Made by a program: the position numbers and the translations under genes | In this document: in pieces, positions 51,716 to 61,193 of the stretch | Layout: the number at the start of each line of letters is the position of its first letter | Position numbering within the stretch: the stretch's first letter is position 1 | DNA from: DATAGF01 sp963813355 | GTDB taxonomy: Bacteria > Actinomycetota > Thermoleophilia > Miltoncostaeales > Miltoncostaeaceae | DNA: 64,000 nucleotides | NCBI GenBank assembly: GCA_963813355.1 | Contig: CAWEYS010000017.1 | Span: forward strand, 62,001-126,000 | Reading direction: 5' to 3' | Notes under the pieces: generated by a model | The model's database searches: none | The model's input: the letters and a program-made list of their open reading frames with translations, nothing else | Told to the model about the DNA's origin: nothing

Positions 51716-54319
51716 TCAGACGAGCGCCGCGGCGATGTCGTCCCGAATGCGGGCGGCGAGCTCGCCGACGGCCGGCTCCTGCAGGAGGTTCCCGTGGGCG
51801 CAGGAGAGGGTGCGCACGCGGACGTCGTCGGACAGGCCGGCCCAGTCGCCCGCCGGATCGCGGCTGTAGCGGGCGGTCTCCTCCGCCGAGAGGTAGAGGG
51901 TGGCGTGGCCGGCGAGCCGACGGGGCGCGTACCCGCGCATGGCCGCTCGGGTCGCCGCCTCCCACGATGCCCGGCCGCCGGCTCCCCGCAGGCCGCGGGC
52001 CGCGGCGGCCCGTCGGATGCGGTAGGCGAGCAGCGCCACGGCGTCCCGGCCGTGAGTCCGCGCCAGGTAGCGGCGGGCGCGCGGGACGGGCCGGTGGGCG
52101 GCCCGGTACCTGGCCGCCGCGTCCGGCAAGACGAGGGAGGGGAAGTCGAAGGCGCTGACGTCAACCAGCGCCAGATGGCGGACGTCCCGGCCCTCGGCGC
52201 GCAGCCGCCGGGCCATCTCGAACGCCACCACGGCCCCGAAGCAGAAGCCCCCGAGGAGGTAGGGCCCCTCCGGGTCGGCGGCTGTGAGGGTCTCGACGTG
52301 CCCTGCCGCCAGCTCGGCGACCGAGCCCAGCTGGCGGCGCGGCGGGGCGAGCCCCGAGATCGGGCGACCGGTGCCGAGCCCCCGCACGAGCGCCGCGTAG
52401 ACGTTGGTCGTCCCGTCCCCTGAGTCGACGAGCACCAGCGGCGGTCCGCTGCCGAGCGGCTGCAGCACGGCGATCGGCGGCGCGTCCCTCCGCTGGTCCG
52501 GGTCGCGGAGCGCCTCGGCCAGCCGCGCGACCGTGGGCGCGCGCACGAGCAGCGAGGGGGCGAGCTGCTCGCCGGTCTCCGACTCGAGCGCCGCGAGCAG
52601 CTCCGCGGCCGCCAGGGAGTCGCCTCCGAGCTCGAAGAAGTCGTCCTCGACGCCGATCCCGTCCCGCTCGAGCACCTGCTCCCAGAGGCGCAGCATGCGA
52701 GCCTCGTCCTCGGCTCGGGGCGCCTCGGCCGGCGGCGAGGCGAGCGCGCGCCGGTCGAGCTTCCCGGTCGCGGAGCGCGGGAGCTCGTCGACGACCTCGA
52801 GGCTGGAGGGGACCATGTGCGCCGGGAGCCGCTCGGCGAGCGCCGCTTGCAGCGCCGAGGGGTCCGGGCCGCCGGGCGCGACCACGACGTGGCCGGCCAG
52901 GCGTCCCTCGCCGCGGCGGCCGGCGCGGGTGGTGACGGCGGCCTCGAGGACCCCCGGGATCCGCAGCAGCTGCGCCTCGACCTCCGCCGGCTCCACCCGC
53001 TGTCCGAGCACCTTGAGCTGGGCGTCGCGACGCCCGAGGTACTCCAGGCAGCCGTCCGGCCGCAGACGACCCAGGTCTCCGGTCCGGTAGGTCCGGAGCG
53101 ACGGATGCTCGTCGTCGGTCGCGAACGCGGCGCTCGTGAGCTCCGGTCGCCTCCAGTAGCCAAGGGCGAGGTGGCGGCTGCGCACCACGATCTCGCCCGC
53201 GCGACCGCTCGGAAGCGGCAGGCCGTCCTCGCCGACTACGGCGACGTCGACGCCCGGGACGGCGTACCCCACGGGCAGCGCGCCGTCGTCCACCGGCGCC
53301 GTGGTCGGGAGGCGGAGCTGGCGGCAGAGGCCCGTCTCGGTGGTGCCCAGCCCGTTCGCCAGGATGCTGTCCGCGCTGAAGTGCCGGCGGTGCAGCTCGA
53401 CGTCGAGGGAGGAGGCGCGGTCGCCCTCGAGCCGGACGACGCGAACGTCCGGGAAGGCGCCGCCGTCCACGGCCACCAGGCTGCGGAAGATCGAGGGGAC
53501 CGAGTGGTAGATGGTGATCCGCTCGGCCCGGAGCAGGTCGGCGAGCTCGGCGAGCCGTTCGCCGCCGAGGGCGAACGGGAACAGCGCGGCGCCGTTCAGC
53601 AGCGCCCCGAAGGTGCTCGAGACCGCGCCGCTGAAGCTCGGAGATTGCAGCAGGCTGAGGCGGTCGGTGGGCGCGATGCGCAGGGCGTTCGTGTATCGCA
53701 GGACGTTGTGGAGCACGTTGCGGTGGGTATCCACGACGCCCTTGGGGCGGCCGGTCGATCCCGACGTGAAGTAGATGTAGGCGATCGCGTCCGGCGGGAC
53801 CTCGATCCCCGGCGGACCGGCCGCCCCCGGCGGCAGGTCGTCGACCACGAGCACGTCGCGCGCCGGCCCGGCCATCGCCGCGGCGAGATCGGCGGTCTCG
53901 CGGTCGGCGAGGACGAGGCGAGCGCCCAGCTCGTCCGCGACCCGGGCGAGGTGCGCCGGCGGATCGGATGCGTCCAGCGGCGCGTAGGCCTTTCCGGCCC
54001 GCAGCGTGCCGAGGATCGCCGCGACGCTGGTGAGGCCCTGGCCGTGGACCAGCGCGACCGGCTCCCACCCGGCGCCCAGCCGCTGGACGACCGCGGCGGC
54101 GATGCGGCCGGCGAGATCGTCGAGCTGGCCGTAGCTCAGGCGGGCGGAGGCGTCCGCCACGGCGAGGCAGTCCCGATGGGCCGCGACCGTGCTCGCGAAG
54201 CGGGCCGGGAGCGACTGCTCCACCGAGCCCGCCTCGAAGACGGCGAACCCGGCGTCGCGGCACAGGTGCTGCTCGCCGGTGGCCAGGACCCCCGGACCGC
54301 TCCGCTCGGTCGCCTCCAT
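51716..54319 (-). CDS. Stand-alone A-PCP-TE synthetase with Cys thioesterase
   Basis: An 867-residue NRPS-like protein. Adenylation domain about 30-525: IAYIYFTSGSTGRPKGV (179-195), GLGTTETG (323-330), YRTGDLGR (411-418), GRRDAQLKVLGQRVEPAEVE (429-448) and PRSATGKLDRR. Carrier domain 535-610 with Ser568 in FFELGGDSL. Thioesterase 625-860 with GGFCFGAVVA: the usual Ser is Cys693, with Asp720 and a His in CAHGNLLQEP. The Asp that binds the alpha-amino group (FDxS type) is replaced in SPSFSGAVSSTFG, so a non-alpha-amino or carboxylic substrate is likely. No condensation domain is present. ATG 54319 chosen as start. The product is unknown. Confidence 0.85.
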   Translation of the reverse strand: MEATERSGPGVLATGEQHLCRDAGFAVFEAGSVEQSLPARFASTVAAHRDCLAVADASARLSYGQLDDLAGRIAAAVVQRLGAGWEPVALVHGQGLTSVAAILGTLRAGKAYAPLDASDPPAHLARVADELGARLVLADRETADLAAAMAGPARDVLVVDDLPPGAAGPPGIEVPPDAIAYIYFTSGSTGRPKGVVDTHRNVLHNVLRYTNALRIAPTDRLSLLQSPSFSGAVSSTFGALLNGAALFPFALGGERLAELADLLRAERITIYHSVPSIFRSLVAVDGGAFPDVRVVRLEGDRASSLDVELHRRHFSADSILANGLGTTETGLCRQLRLPTTAPVDDGALPVGYAVPGVDVAVVGEDGLPLPSGRAGEIVVRSRHLALGYWRRPELTSAAFATDDEHPSLRTYRTGDLGRLRPDGCLEYLGRRDAQLKVLGQRVEPAEVEAQLLRIPGVLEAAVTTRAGRRGEGRLAGHVVVAPGGPDPSALQAALAERLPAHMVPSSLEVVDELPRSATGKLDRRALASPPAEAPRAEDEARMLRLWEQVLERDGIGVEDDFFELGGDSLAAAELLAALESETGEQLAPSLLVRAPTVARLAEALRDPDQRRDAPPIAVLQPLGSGPPLVLVDSGDGTTNVYAALVRGLGTGRPISGLAPPRRQLGSVAELAAGHVETLTAADPEGPYLLGGFCFGAVVAFEMARRLRAEGRDVRHLALVDVSAFDFPSLVLPDAAARYRAAHRPVPRARRYLARTHGRDAVALLAYRIRRAAAARGLRGAGGRASWEAATRAAMRGYAPRRLAGHATLYLSAEETARYSRDPAGDWAGLSDDVRVRTLSCAHGNLLQEPAVGELAARIRDDIAAALV

Positions 54320-54671
54320 GCGACGTCCAGCTTCACCCCCGCACCCGCCGGGCGCCACTGCCGAACGTCTAGGTCTGGGCGAGGGGCCGGGCTCGGCTCG
54401 CCTCACGCGTCATTCGGCGATTCGCACCCTGCCTGGGCTCGCGAGGCGCGAGGCCGCCCTCCGCTGGGCCCGCCGGCCGCCGGCCGCGCACCGCCTTCGG
54501 CTCGTGCTCTGCTCGCGCGGCTTCGGGTGCGCTCCGGTGAGGCGCATCGTGACCGTCTGAGCCCTCGAGGCGGCTCGCACACTCGCCGTCAGGGGGGCGC
54601 TGCGGCCGGGCCTCGTCGTCGCCGAGGTCAACCGCTTGCTGGCGGGCTCCTGATCCATCGCCCCGGCGGCG
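54320..54671. other. Intergenic stretch without supported gene
   Basis: This 352-base interval upstream of the synthetase gene contains open frames in more than one direction, but none shows a recognisable motif or ribosome site. It must hold the synthetase promoter. Confidence 0.5.
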
Positions 54672-56384
54672 CTACTGGACCCGCACGTTGCGGCCGGCGC
54701 CGCCGGTGAGGACGTCGAGCCCGGCGCCGCCGGTCAGGCGGTCGGCGCCGGCGCCGCCCAGCCAGGCGGTCGCGCCCGGCGCCGCCGCGCGAGGCGGTCG
54801 GCGCCGGCCTCGCCGAGCAGCCGGTCCGCGCCGGCGCCGCCCTTGAGCGCGTCGGCCCGCGCGCCGCCGCAGACCAGGTCGTCGCCGCCGCGGGCCTCGA
54901 TCACGTCGTTGCCGCCCAGGCCCACGATCACGTCGGCCTTGGCCGTGCCCCTGAGCCGGTCGCGGCCGTTGCTGCCGATCACCGTCGCCGCCCGGCCGGC
55001 GCAGCGCGCCGCGGCCGCCCCGGCGAGGCCGCCGCGGCCGGCGCCCGGCCCGCCGGCGCCGGGGCCGGATCCGGGCAGCGCGTCGCCCTGGAGGCGCAGC
55101 AGCGACCAGGTCGGCTGTTGGCAGTCGGTCGATCACGGCGACGACGATGCGGCCGTCGGTCTGGAGGGCGAGGCCGGTCGCGCTCTCGCCGCCTCCCAGG
55201 TCCACCGTCGCCCGCCCGTCGCCGCTGAAGGTGGTGTCCGGCAGGCCGTTGGGCTGGAAGCGCATCACCAGGACGTCGCGTCGCCCGGGTGGGCGTGCCC
55301 GGCGGCGAGGATCTTCCCATCTCGGCTGCACCGCGACCGCGCTGAAGCCCCCGGGTCCCGCGCTGGACGGTGCCGTCGTCCGAGAAGCCCGGGTCGGGGT
55401 CGCCCGCGGGCGCAGGCGCACCACGAGGTCGCGTTCGGGCCGTAGAGCGCGCCGGGCCGGCGAGGACGATCGCCCCGTCGGGCTGCACCGCGACGCGCCG
55501 GCGCAGGGCGGCCGTCCCCGTCGGCGGGGATCGGTGACCGTGCCGTTGCCCGCGGCGCCGAAGGAGGAGTCGAACGTCCCCTGCGGGTTGAGGAGGCGCG
55601 CGACACCGAAGCTGTCTGACGCCCGGTGCGTCCGTGAAGCCGGCGACGACGATCTTCCCGTCCGGGCAGGATGCCCACGCCGCTCGTCTCGCCCGTCCAG
55701 GCGGCCGGCCGGGCCCGGGAAGCTCACGCGCGACCAGCCGTTGCCGCCGGCGTAGAACGGGTCGATCGCGCCGCCGGCGCGAGAGCCGCGCCACGACCAT
55801 GTCGGTGTCGGAGACGGGGCCCGGGACCCGGAGACGAGCCCGCCGACGACGACGCGGTCGTCGGGCTGGACGGCGAGCGAGGTGAGCCACGCGTCGGCGA
55901 GATGCGGGGCGGAAGACCCCGTTCCCCGCGCCGAACGCCGGGGTCGAGCGTGCCGCCGGGGTTCGAGGATGCCGGCCACGAACCCATTGTCAGCGGCCCT
56001 GGTGGTACCGGCGGCCACGATCCGTCCGTTCGACTGCATGGCCGACGGCCTCGACCGTGTCGCTCGGCGCTGAAGTCGAGGCGGCTCCAGCCGAGGGCGG
56101 CCCCGAAGCTCGTGATCGAGGGCCCCCTGCGGGGTCAGGACGCGCCACGAGCCCGTCCTTCGCGCCAGGCGGCGGGGCGAGCCGCGACCCGCCGACGATG
56201 ATGCGCCCGTCGGCCTGCGAGGGCGACGCGCCGTGGCGTCCTCGTCGGCGCCGAGGTCGACGATCGCCCTGCCGCCGGCGCCGAAGCTGGCGTCGAGGTC
56301 CCCGGCCGCCGGGAGCGCCGTGCCCGCCGTCGCGAGCAGGGCGACGATGGCACCGATGAGGGCCCATGGCGTACGCGGTCGCAT
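54672..56384 (-). CDS. Exported delta-60-repeat / RTX-like protein, many frameshifts (copy 1)
   Basis: About 570 codons. Signal segment (ALIGAIVALLATAGTALPAAG), then about seven delta-60-type repeats recognisable as DASFGAGGRAIVDLG, QPDDRVVVGGLVSG, DTTFSGDGRATVDLGGGES, then C-terminal Gly/Asp-rich nonapeptide-like repeats (GSNGRDRLRGTAKADV, GLGGNDVIEARGGDDLVCGG) ending GGAGRNVRVQ, which probably bind calcium. Reading jumps between all three minus frames at many places, including 55100-56100, far more than in its tandem copy. Either heavy sequencing error in GC repeats or decay. Tandem with the next gene, 9 bases away. Confidence 0.6.
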   Translation of the reverse strand: MRPRTPWALIGAIVALLATAGTALPAAGDLDASFGAGGRAIVDLGADEDATARRPRRPTGASSSAGRGSPRRLARRTGSWRVLTPQGALDHELRGRPRLEPPRLQRRATRSRPSAMQSNGRIVAAGTTRAADNGFVAGILEPRRHARPRRSARGTGSSAPHLADAWLTSLAVQPDDRVVVGGLVSGSRAPSPTPTWSWRGSRAGGAIDPFYAGGNGWSRVSFPGPAGRLDGRDERRGHPARTGRSSSPASRTHRASDSFGVARLLNPQGTFDSSFGAAGNGTVTDPRRRGRPPCAGASRCSPTGRSSSPARRALRPERDLVVRLRPRATPTRASRTTAPSSAGPGGFSAVAVQPRWEDPRRRARPPGRRDVLVMRFQPNGLPDTTFSGDGRATVDLGGGESATGLALQTDGRIVVAVIDRLPTADLVAAAPPGRRAARIRPRRRRAGRRPRRPRRGGRGALRRPGGDGDRQQRPRPAQGHGQGRRDRGPGRQRRDRGPRRRRPGLRRRAGRRAQGRRRRGPAARRGRRRPPRAAAPGATAWLGGAGADRLTGGAGLDVLTGGAGRNVRVQ

Positions 56385-56393
56385 CGGCCAGCC

Positions 56394-58111
56394 CTACTGG
56401 ACCCGGACGTTGCGGCCGGCGCCGCCGGTGAGGACGTCGACCCCGGCGCCGCCGGTCAGGCGGTCGGCGCCGGCGCCGCCGGCCAGGCGGTCGCGCCCGG
56501 CGCCGCCGCGAGGACGTCGGCGCCGGCCTCGCCGAGCAGCCGGTCCGCGCCGGCGCCGCCCTTGAGCGCGTCGGCGCCGCGCGCCGCCGCAGACCAGGTC
56601 GTCGCCGCCGCGGGCCTCGATCACGTCGTTGCCGCCCAGGCCCACGATCACGTCGGCCTTGGCCGTGCCCCTGAGCCGGTCGCGGCCGTTGCTGCCGATC
56701 ACCGTCGCCGCCCGGCCGGCGCAGCGCGCCGCCGCCCCGGAGACGCCGCCGGCGCCGGCGCCCGGGCCGCCGGCGCCGGATCCGGGCAGCGCGTCGCCCT
56801 GGAGGCGCAGCACGACCAGGTCGGTGTTGGCGTCGGTGATCACCCCGACGAGGATGCGGCCGTCGGGCTGGAGGGCGAGGCCGGTCGCGCCCTCGCTGCC
56901 GCCCAGGTCCACCGTCGCGCGCCCGTCGCCGCTGAAGGTGGTGTCCGGCAGCCCGTTGGGCTGGAGGCGCATCACGAGGACGTCGTCCGTCCCGCCCGGA
57001 GTGGGTGTGAACCCGGCGACGACGATCTTCCCGTTGGGCAGCAGCGCGGCCGAGCTGAGATAGCCGGGGACGGTCACGGGCTGAAAGCCCGGGTCGGGGC
57101 TGCCCGTCGACCGCAGGCGCGTCACGAGGCCGGCGTTCACGCCGCCGACCATGCCGGGGCCGGCGAGGACGATCGCCCCGTCGGGCTGGACCGCGACCGC
57201 GGGCTCGCGAAGAAGTCCGCGCCCGTGGGGACGCTGGCGGTGCCGTTCCCGGGCCGAACGAGGGGTCGAGCGTCCCCTGGGGGTTGAGCAGGCGCGCGAC
57301 CGCGAAGCTGTTCCCGAAGGGGGCGCTCGTCCCGCCGGCGACGATGATCTTCCCGTCCGGCGCGAGGGCGATCCCGCTCCCGAAATCGATCGACTGGCGC
57401 CCCGGGTCCGGCGGGAAGCTGATGCGCGACCACCCGGAGCCCGGCGCCGTAGCTGCCGTCGAACGCGCCGGCGCTGGTCAGCCGTACGGCGGCGATGTCC
57501 GTCTCGGCGGCCGGCGGGGCCGAGGGCACGGTCCCGACCGCCAGGATGCGGCCGTCGGGCTGTAGGGCGACCGAGCTGTAGCCGAGGCCGGCCGCGGTGT
57601 CGAGCTCGCTGAAGGTCCCGTCCCGCCGCCGAAGGTCGGGTCGAACGTGCCGCCCGGATTCGCGAGGCGGGCGACGAACCCGTTGCCCGGGTTGGTGGAG
57701 CCGGCGGCCAGGATCCGTCCGTCCGGCTGCACGGCGACGTCCTGGACGACGTCGTCGGGGCTGTAGTCGAGGCGGGACCAGCCGAAGGGGCCCGCGTAGG
57801 TCGTGTCGATGGCGCCCTGGGGCGTCAGGCGCGCGACGATGCCGTCGGTCCCGTCGGGGTTCCCGGCTGGGTTCTGCCTCTCCCCGCCCACGACGATGCG
57901 GCCGTCGGGAGCGAGGGCGACGGCCGGCGGTCTCGTCGGCGCCGAGGTTGACCACGGCCCGGCCGCCGGCGCCGAAGCTGGCGTCGAGGTCCCCGGCCGC
58001 CGGAAGCGCCGTGCCGGCCGTCGCGAGCCAGAGGCCGAGCGCGGCGCCGAGCAGGAGGAACGGGGGGCGCCGCCAGGTCGGCAGCAGGGAGCGTCTGGTC
58101 AGGATCCGCAT
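56394..58111 (-). CDS. Exported delta-60-repeat / RTX-like protein, frameshifted (copy 2)
   Basis: A second copy with the same architecture: a signal segment (LLLGAALGLWLATAGTALPA), delta-60-type repeats (DPTFGGGTG; LQPDGRILAVGTVP; QPDGRILVGVI) and the same C-terminal block from GSNGRDRLRGTAKADV to GGAGRNVRVQ. The last ~250 bases are nearly identical to copy 1, so they arose by tandem duplication. At least three frame changes are visible, near 56570, 57200-57260 and 57620. The start MRILTRRSLLP at 58111 is favoured over one 11 codons upstream. Likely secreted or surface-bound. Confidence 0.62.
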
Positions 58112-58250
58112 CGCGCGTCCTCTCGAGGTCAGCCGGCGGCTCATCGCCCGATCCTGCCCGGGGTGCCGCGGCGGCGCGAGATGCCCAAGGGATGAACCGG
58201 CTCATCCCGGCGGCGCCCCGTCGCCGCCGGGCGGACGGGGACGGGCCGCG

Positions 58251-59321
58251 CTAGCCGCGCGGCACGACGTCCACGCGCAGCAGGAGCTCCTCGCCGGCTC
58301 CCCCCGCCCTCCGGGGCGCCCGCGGCTCGATGCGCAGCGGCCCGAGGAACCGCGCCGTGCGGGCGCCGCGCAGGCCGCGCCGGATGCCGATCGTCGCGCC
58401 GGGGGAGACCTCGAGCGCGAACCGCGCGCCCCGCGGCACCGACAGGTCGGCCGGGATCAGCGGGGCGGCGGCGGGATCGGCGATGGTCACCATGGCGCTG
58501 CGGCTGTACGCGTCGAAGCCGCCGCCCGCGGGCACGAGCACCTGCAGCGCGACGCGCCCGCGCACGCCGCGCACGGCCCAGCCGCGGACGATGCCGTCGG
58601 AGGGGGCCACCAGCGGCCGTCCCGGCAGCGCCGCCTGCATGATCGTGCACGCCGGCGAGGCGCCCCCCGGCGCGCCGCCCTCGCAGTTGACGCCGGCGAC
58701 GTCGCCGGGCGCGAGCGCGCTCCCGACCGCGAGCGCCCCGGCGGGGACGGGCGGGGCGGGCGCGGCCTCCCGGCCCCCGTCGCGCAGCAGCACCACCCCG
58801 GCGGCGACGGCCGCCGCGAGGGCCGCGGCGGCCGCGGCGACCGCCCAGGCGCGGCCGCGCGCCGGCGGGCGCAGGCGCGCGAGCGCGGCCCGGTCGTCGT
58901 CCGCGGTCGCCCCCTCCGGGGCGCGGCCGAACCCCGTGACCCACGCATGGCCGTCGGCGTCGACGAGGATGTCACGGTCGGTCAGCCGCCCGTGGACGGC
59001 GCCGTCCAGCGCCGCCGCGGCCTCGTCGAGCCAGCGCCGGCGCCGCGCCGCGGGGGCCGAGCGCACCTCGGCCAGGGTGCGCGCGCCGGGCAGCAGGCGC
59101 GTCGCGACGTAGATGCCGGAGGGCTCCTCGACGACCGCGAAGAGCGGCACAACGCCGGGTCGCTCCGGCCAGGCGGCGGGGTCGAAGGGCGCGCCCGGCG
59201 GCAGACGGCGCAGGACGACGCGGCGGTCGAGACGGAGCTGGACCGCCTCCCAGACGCCGTCGCCGAGCCGCCGGCCGAGGCGGAAGCCCGCCGCGGGCTC
59301 AGCTGAGGAGGCGGAGCCCAT
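58251..59321 (-). CDS. Membrane pseudokinase with extracytoplasmic domain
   Basis: 356 residues. The N-terminal ~150 residues follow a protein-kinase outline but are degraded: GRRLGDGVWEAVQLRLDRRVVLRRL lacks the usual VK lysine (given in part), the catalytic loop is HGRLTDRDILVD rather than HRDxKxxN, and DFG is GFG. A membrane helix (AVAAAAAALAAAVAAGVVLL) follows and then an outer domain, with SPACTIMQAALPGRPLV and GIVRGWAVRGVRGRVALQVL, that resembles the outer domain of the neighbouring kinase. It overlaps the kinase gene by 23 bases. Probably a pseudokinase partner or sensor. Confidence 0.75.
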   Translation of the reverse strand: MGSASSAEPAAGFRLGRRLGDGVWEAVQLRLDRRVVLRRLPPGAPFDPAAWPERPGVVPLFAVVEEPSGIYVATRLLPGARTLAEVRSAPAARRRRWLDEAAAALDGAVHGRLTDRDILVDADGHAWVTGFGRAPEGATADDDRAALARLRPPARGRAWAVAAAAAALAAAVAAGVVLLRDGGREAAPAPPVPAGALAVGSALAPGDVAGVNCEGGAPGGASPACTIMQAALPGRPLVAPSDGIVRGWAVRGVRGRVALQVLVPAGGGFDAYSRSAMVTIADPAAAPLIPADLSVPRGARFALEVSPGATIGIRRGLRGARTARFLGPLRIEPRAPRRAGGAGEELLLRVDVVPRG

Positions 59322-61193
59322 CCTCGGTGGAGTAGGCGATGTAGTGGCGCACCAGCCGGTCGCTCCCCGGGCGCGCGAACAACAGGTCGATGCCGAGCCC
59401 CTCCGGCACGGAGGGCTCGACCACGACGACGAGCTGGAGGATCTGGGCGACGTCCCCGCGCAGGGTCGGCACGGCCACGCGCGCGATCCGCCGTCCGTCG
59501 CGGATCAGGTTGACCGCTCCTCGCCCGCCGAGCCTGGCCACCCGAATCTCGACCCGCCGCCCGTCGGCGAAGCGGTCGCGCCGGCGGGCGAGGAGCGTCC
59601 CCGGCGGCGCCGCCGCCGCGGCGGCGCCCTCGAGCCGCTCCGCGGAGCGGGGGGCGCCGCCGGGCAGGTAGTCGGCGCGCAGCAGCAACTCCCCGGCGGC
59701 GCCCGGGGCGGGCGCGGCGATCGGCCCGCGCAACGGCGGGGTCCAGCGCACCGTCGTGGCGCCGGCGGCGTCGCGCAGGCCCGCGCCCGAGCCGCCGATC
59801 ACCTGCAGGGCCAGCAGGTCGCCCTGGTCGACCGCGAGGTCGGTCGCGAACAGGTGGACGCCGTCGTTGCCGACGAACTCGTTGCGGGAGCGGGCGACCT
59901 GGAAGTAGCCCTCGCGGGGCCCCACAAGCAGTCCGTCGCGCCGGCGCAGCACCGCCAGGGCCAGCTCGCCCCGGGCCGACCGGACGCCCCAACGGCGGAC
60001 CACGCCGTTGCGCGGCACCACGAGCGTGGCGCCGGCAGGCGGTCCTGGAGCACCGTGCAGGCGGGAGAGCCGGGCCCGACCGGCCGGTCGCGGCAATCGA
60101 GCGTCCGGCCGGCGGCGGCGAGGTCGCTGCCGAGCACCTGCATGCCCGCCGGCCTCGCGATCGGCGTCGCGGTGGCGGCGGCGCCAGCGTCGGAGCCGAG
60201 CAACGCCACGATCCCGGCCCCGGCGAGCGCGGCCACGAGGGCGGTCGCGGCGAGCGCGAGGGCCGCGCGCCGCCGTGAGACGCCGCCGCGGATGCGGGCG
60301 GGCGACGGCGCCGGGACGCCCCCGGCGGTCTCGTCGTCCACCGGCGCGGCGCGGCGCGGCGGCGGGCCGAGGTCGCGGCCCGCGAGCGCCGCGCGGGCCC
60401 GGGCCACCAGGGCCCCGCACGTGGGCGGCCGCTCGGCCGGATCCTTGGCGAGCCCCGCGATGAGCACCTCGTCGAGCGCCGGCGGTGCGTCCTCGCGCCG
60501 GCCGCTGACGCGAGGCGGGGGCTCGTTCAGGTGCGCGGAGACGACCGCGGCCTGGGTCGGGCGCGGGAACACGGCGGTGCCCGTGATGCACTCGAACAGC
60601 ATCGCCGCCAGGGCGTACCGGTCCGCCGCGGGCCCGCCGCGAGCGCCGCGCAGGACCTCGGGCGCGGCGTAGGCGAGGGTGCCGAGGAAGTCGCCGGCCG
60701 CGGTCGCGCCGGTCGCGTCGCCGCGCCGGGTGAGGCCGAAGTCCGCGAGGTAGGCGTGGTCGTCGTCGCCGACGAGGACGTTGCGCGGCTTGACGTCGCG
60801 ATGGACGAGGCCGTGGCCGTGCGCGGCGTCGAGCGCGTCGGCGACCTGGCCCACGATGTGCAGCGTGCGGGCTGCGTCGAGCACCCCGTCGTCGATCAGG
60901 CGGGTGAGCGTCGTGCCGCGCACCAGACGCATCGCCAGGTAGGGGCCGTACTCGGAGGTCCCCGCCTCGTAGACCGTCACGACGTTGGGGTGGTCGAGAG
61001 CCGCCTGCATGCGCCCCTCGTTCCGGAAGCGCTCGACGAAGCTGGGGTCGACGAGCTCGGGCGAGATCAGCTTCAGGGCGACCGTCCGGCCCTGCGACGC
61101 GTGCGTCGCCTCGTAGACGACGGCCATGCCCCCGCGGCCGAGGAGCCGGCCGACGCGGTACGGGCCGACGATCGCCCCCTCGGCCGCGATCAC
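59299..61193 (-). CDS. PknB-type Ser/Thr protein kinase with outer sensor domain, one frameshift
   Basis: About 630 residues. The kinase domain (8-270) is complete: GRGGMAVVYEA, Lys41 in VALKLI, HRDVKPRNVL with Asp133 and DFG at 151-153. A Pro-rich juxtamembrane part, a membrane helix (ALALAATALVAALAGAGIVALL) and an outer domain with SPACTVLQDRLPA follow. The frame changes near 60030, in the DRLPAGATLVVPRNGVVRRWG region, after which ELALAVLRRRDGLLV is read to the stop. GTG 61193 overlaps the FHA gene stop. It probably phosphorylates the FHA protein or its partners. Confidence 0.8.

Noticed and set aside
54850..56760. Repeated ~250-base DNA as a mobile repeat
   Set aside because: It corresponds to the C-terminal coding parts of two tandem paralogues and needs no mobile element.
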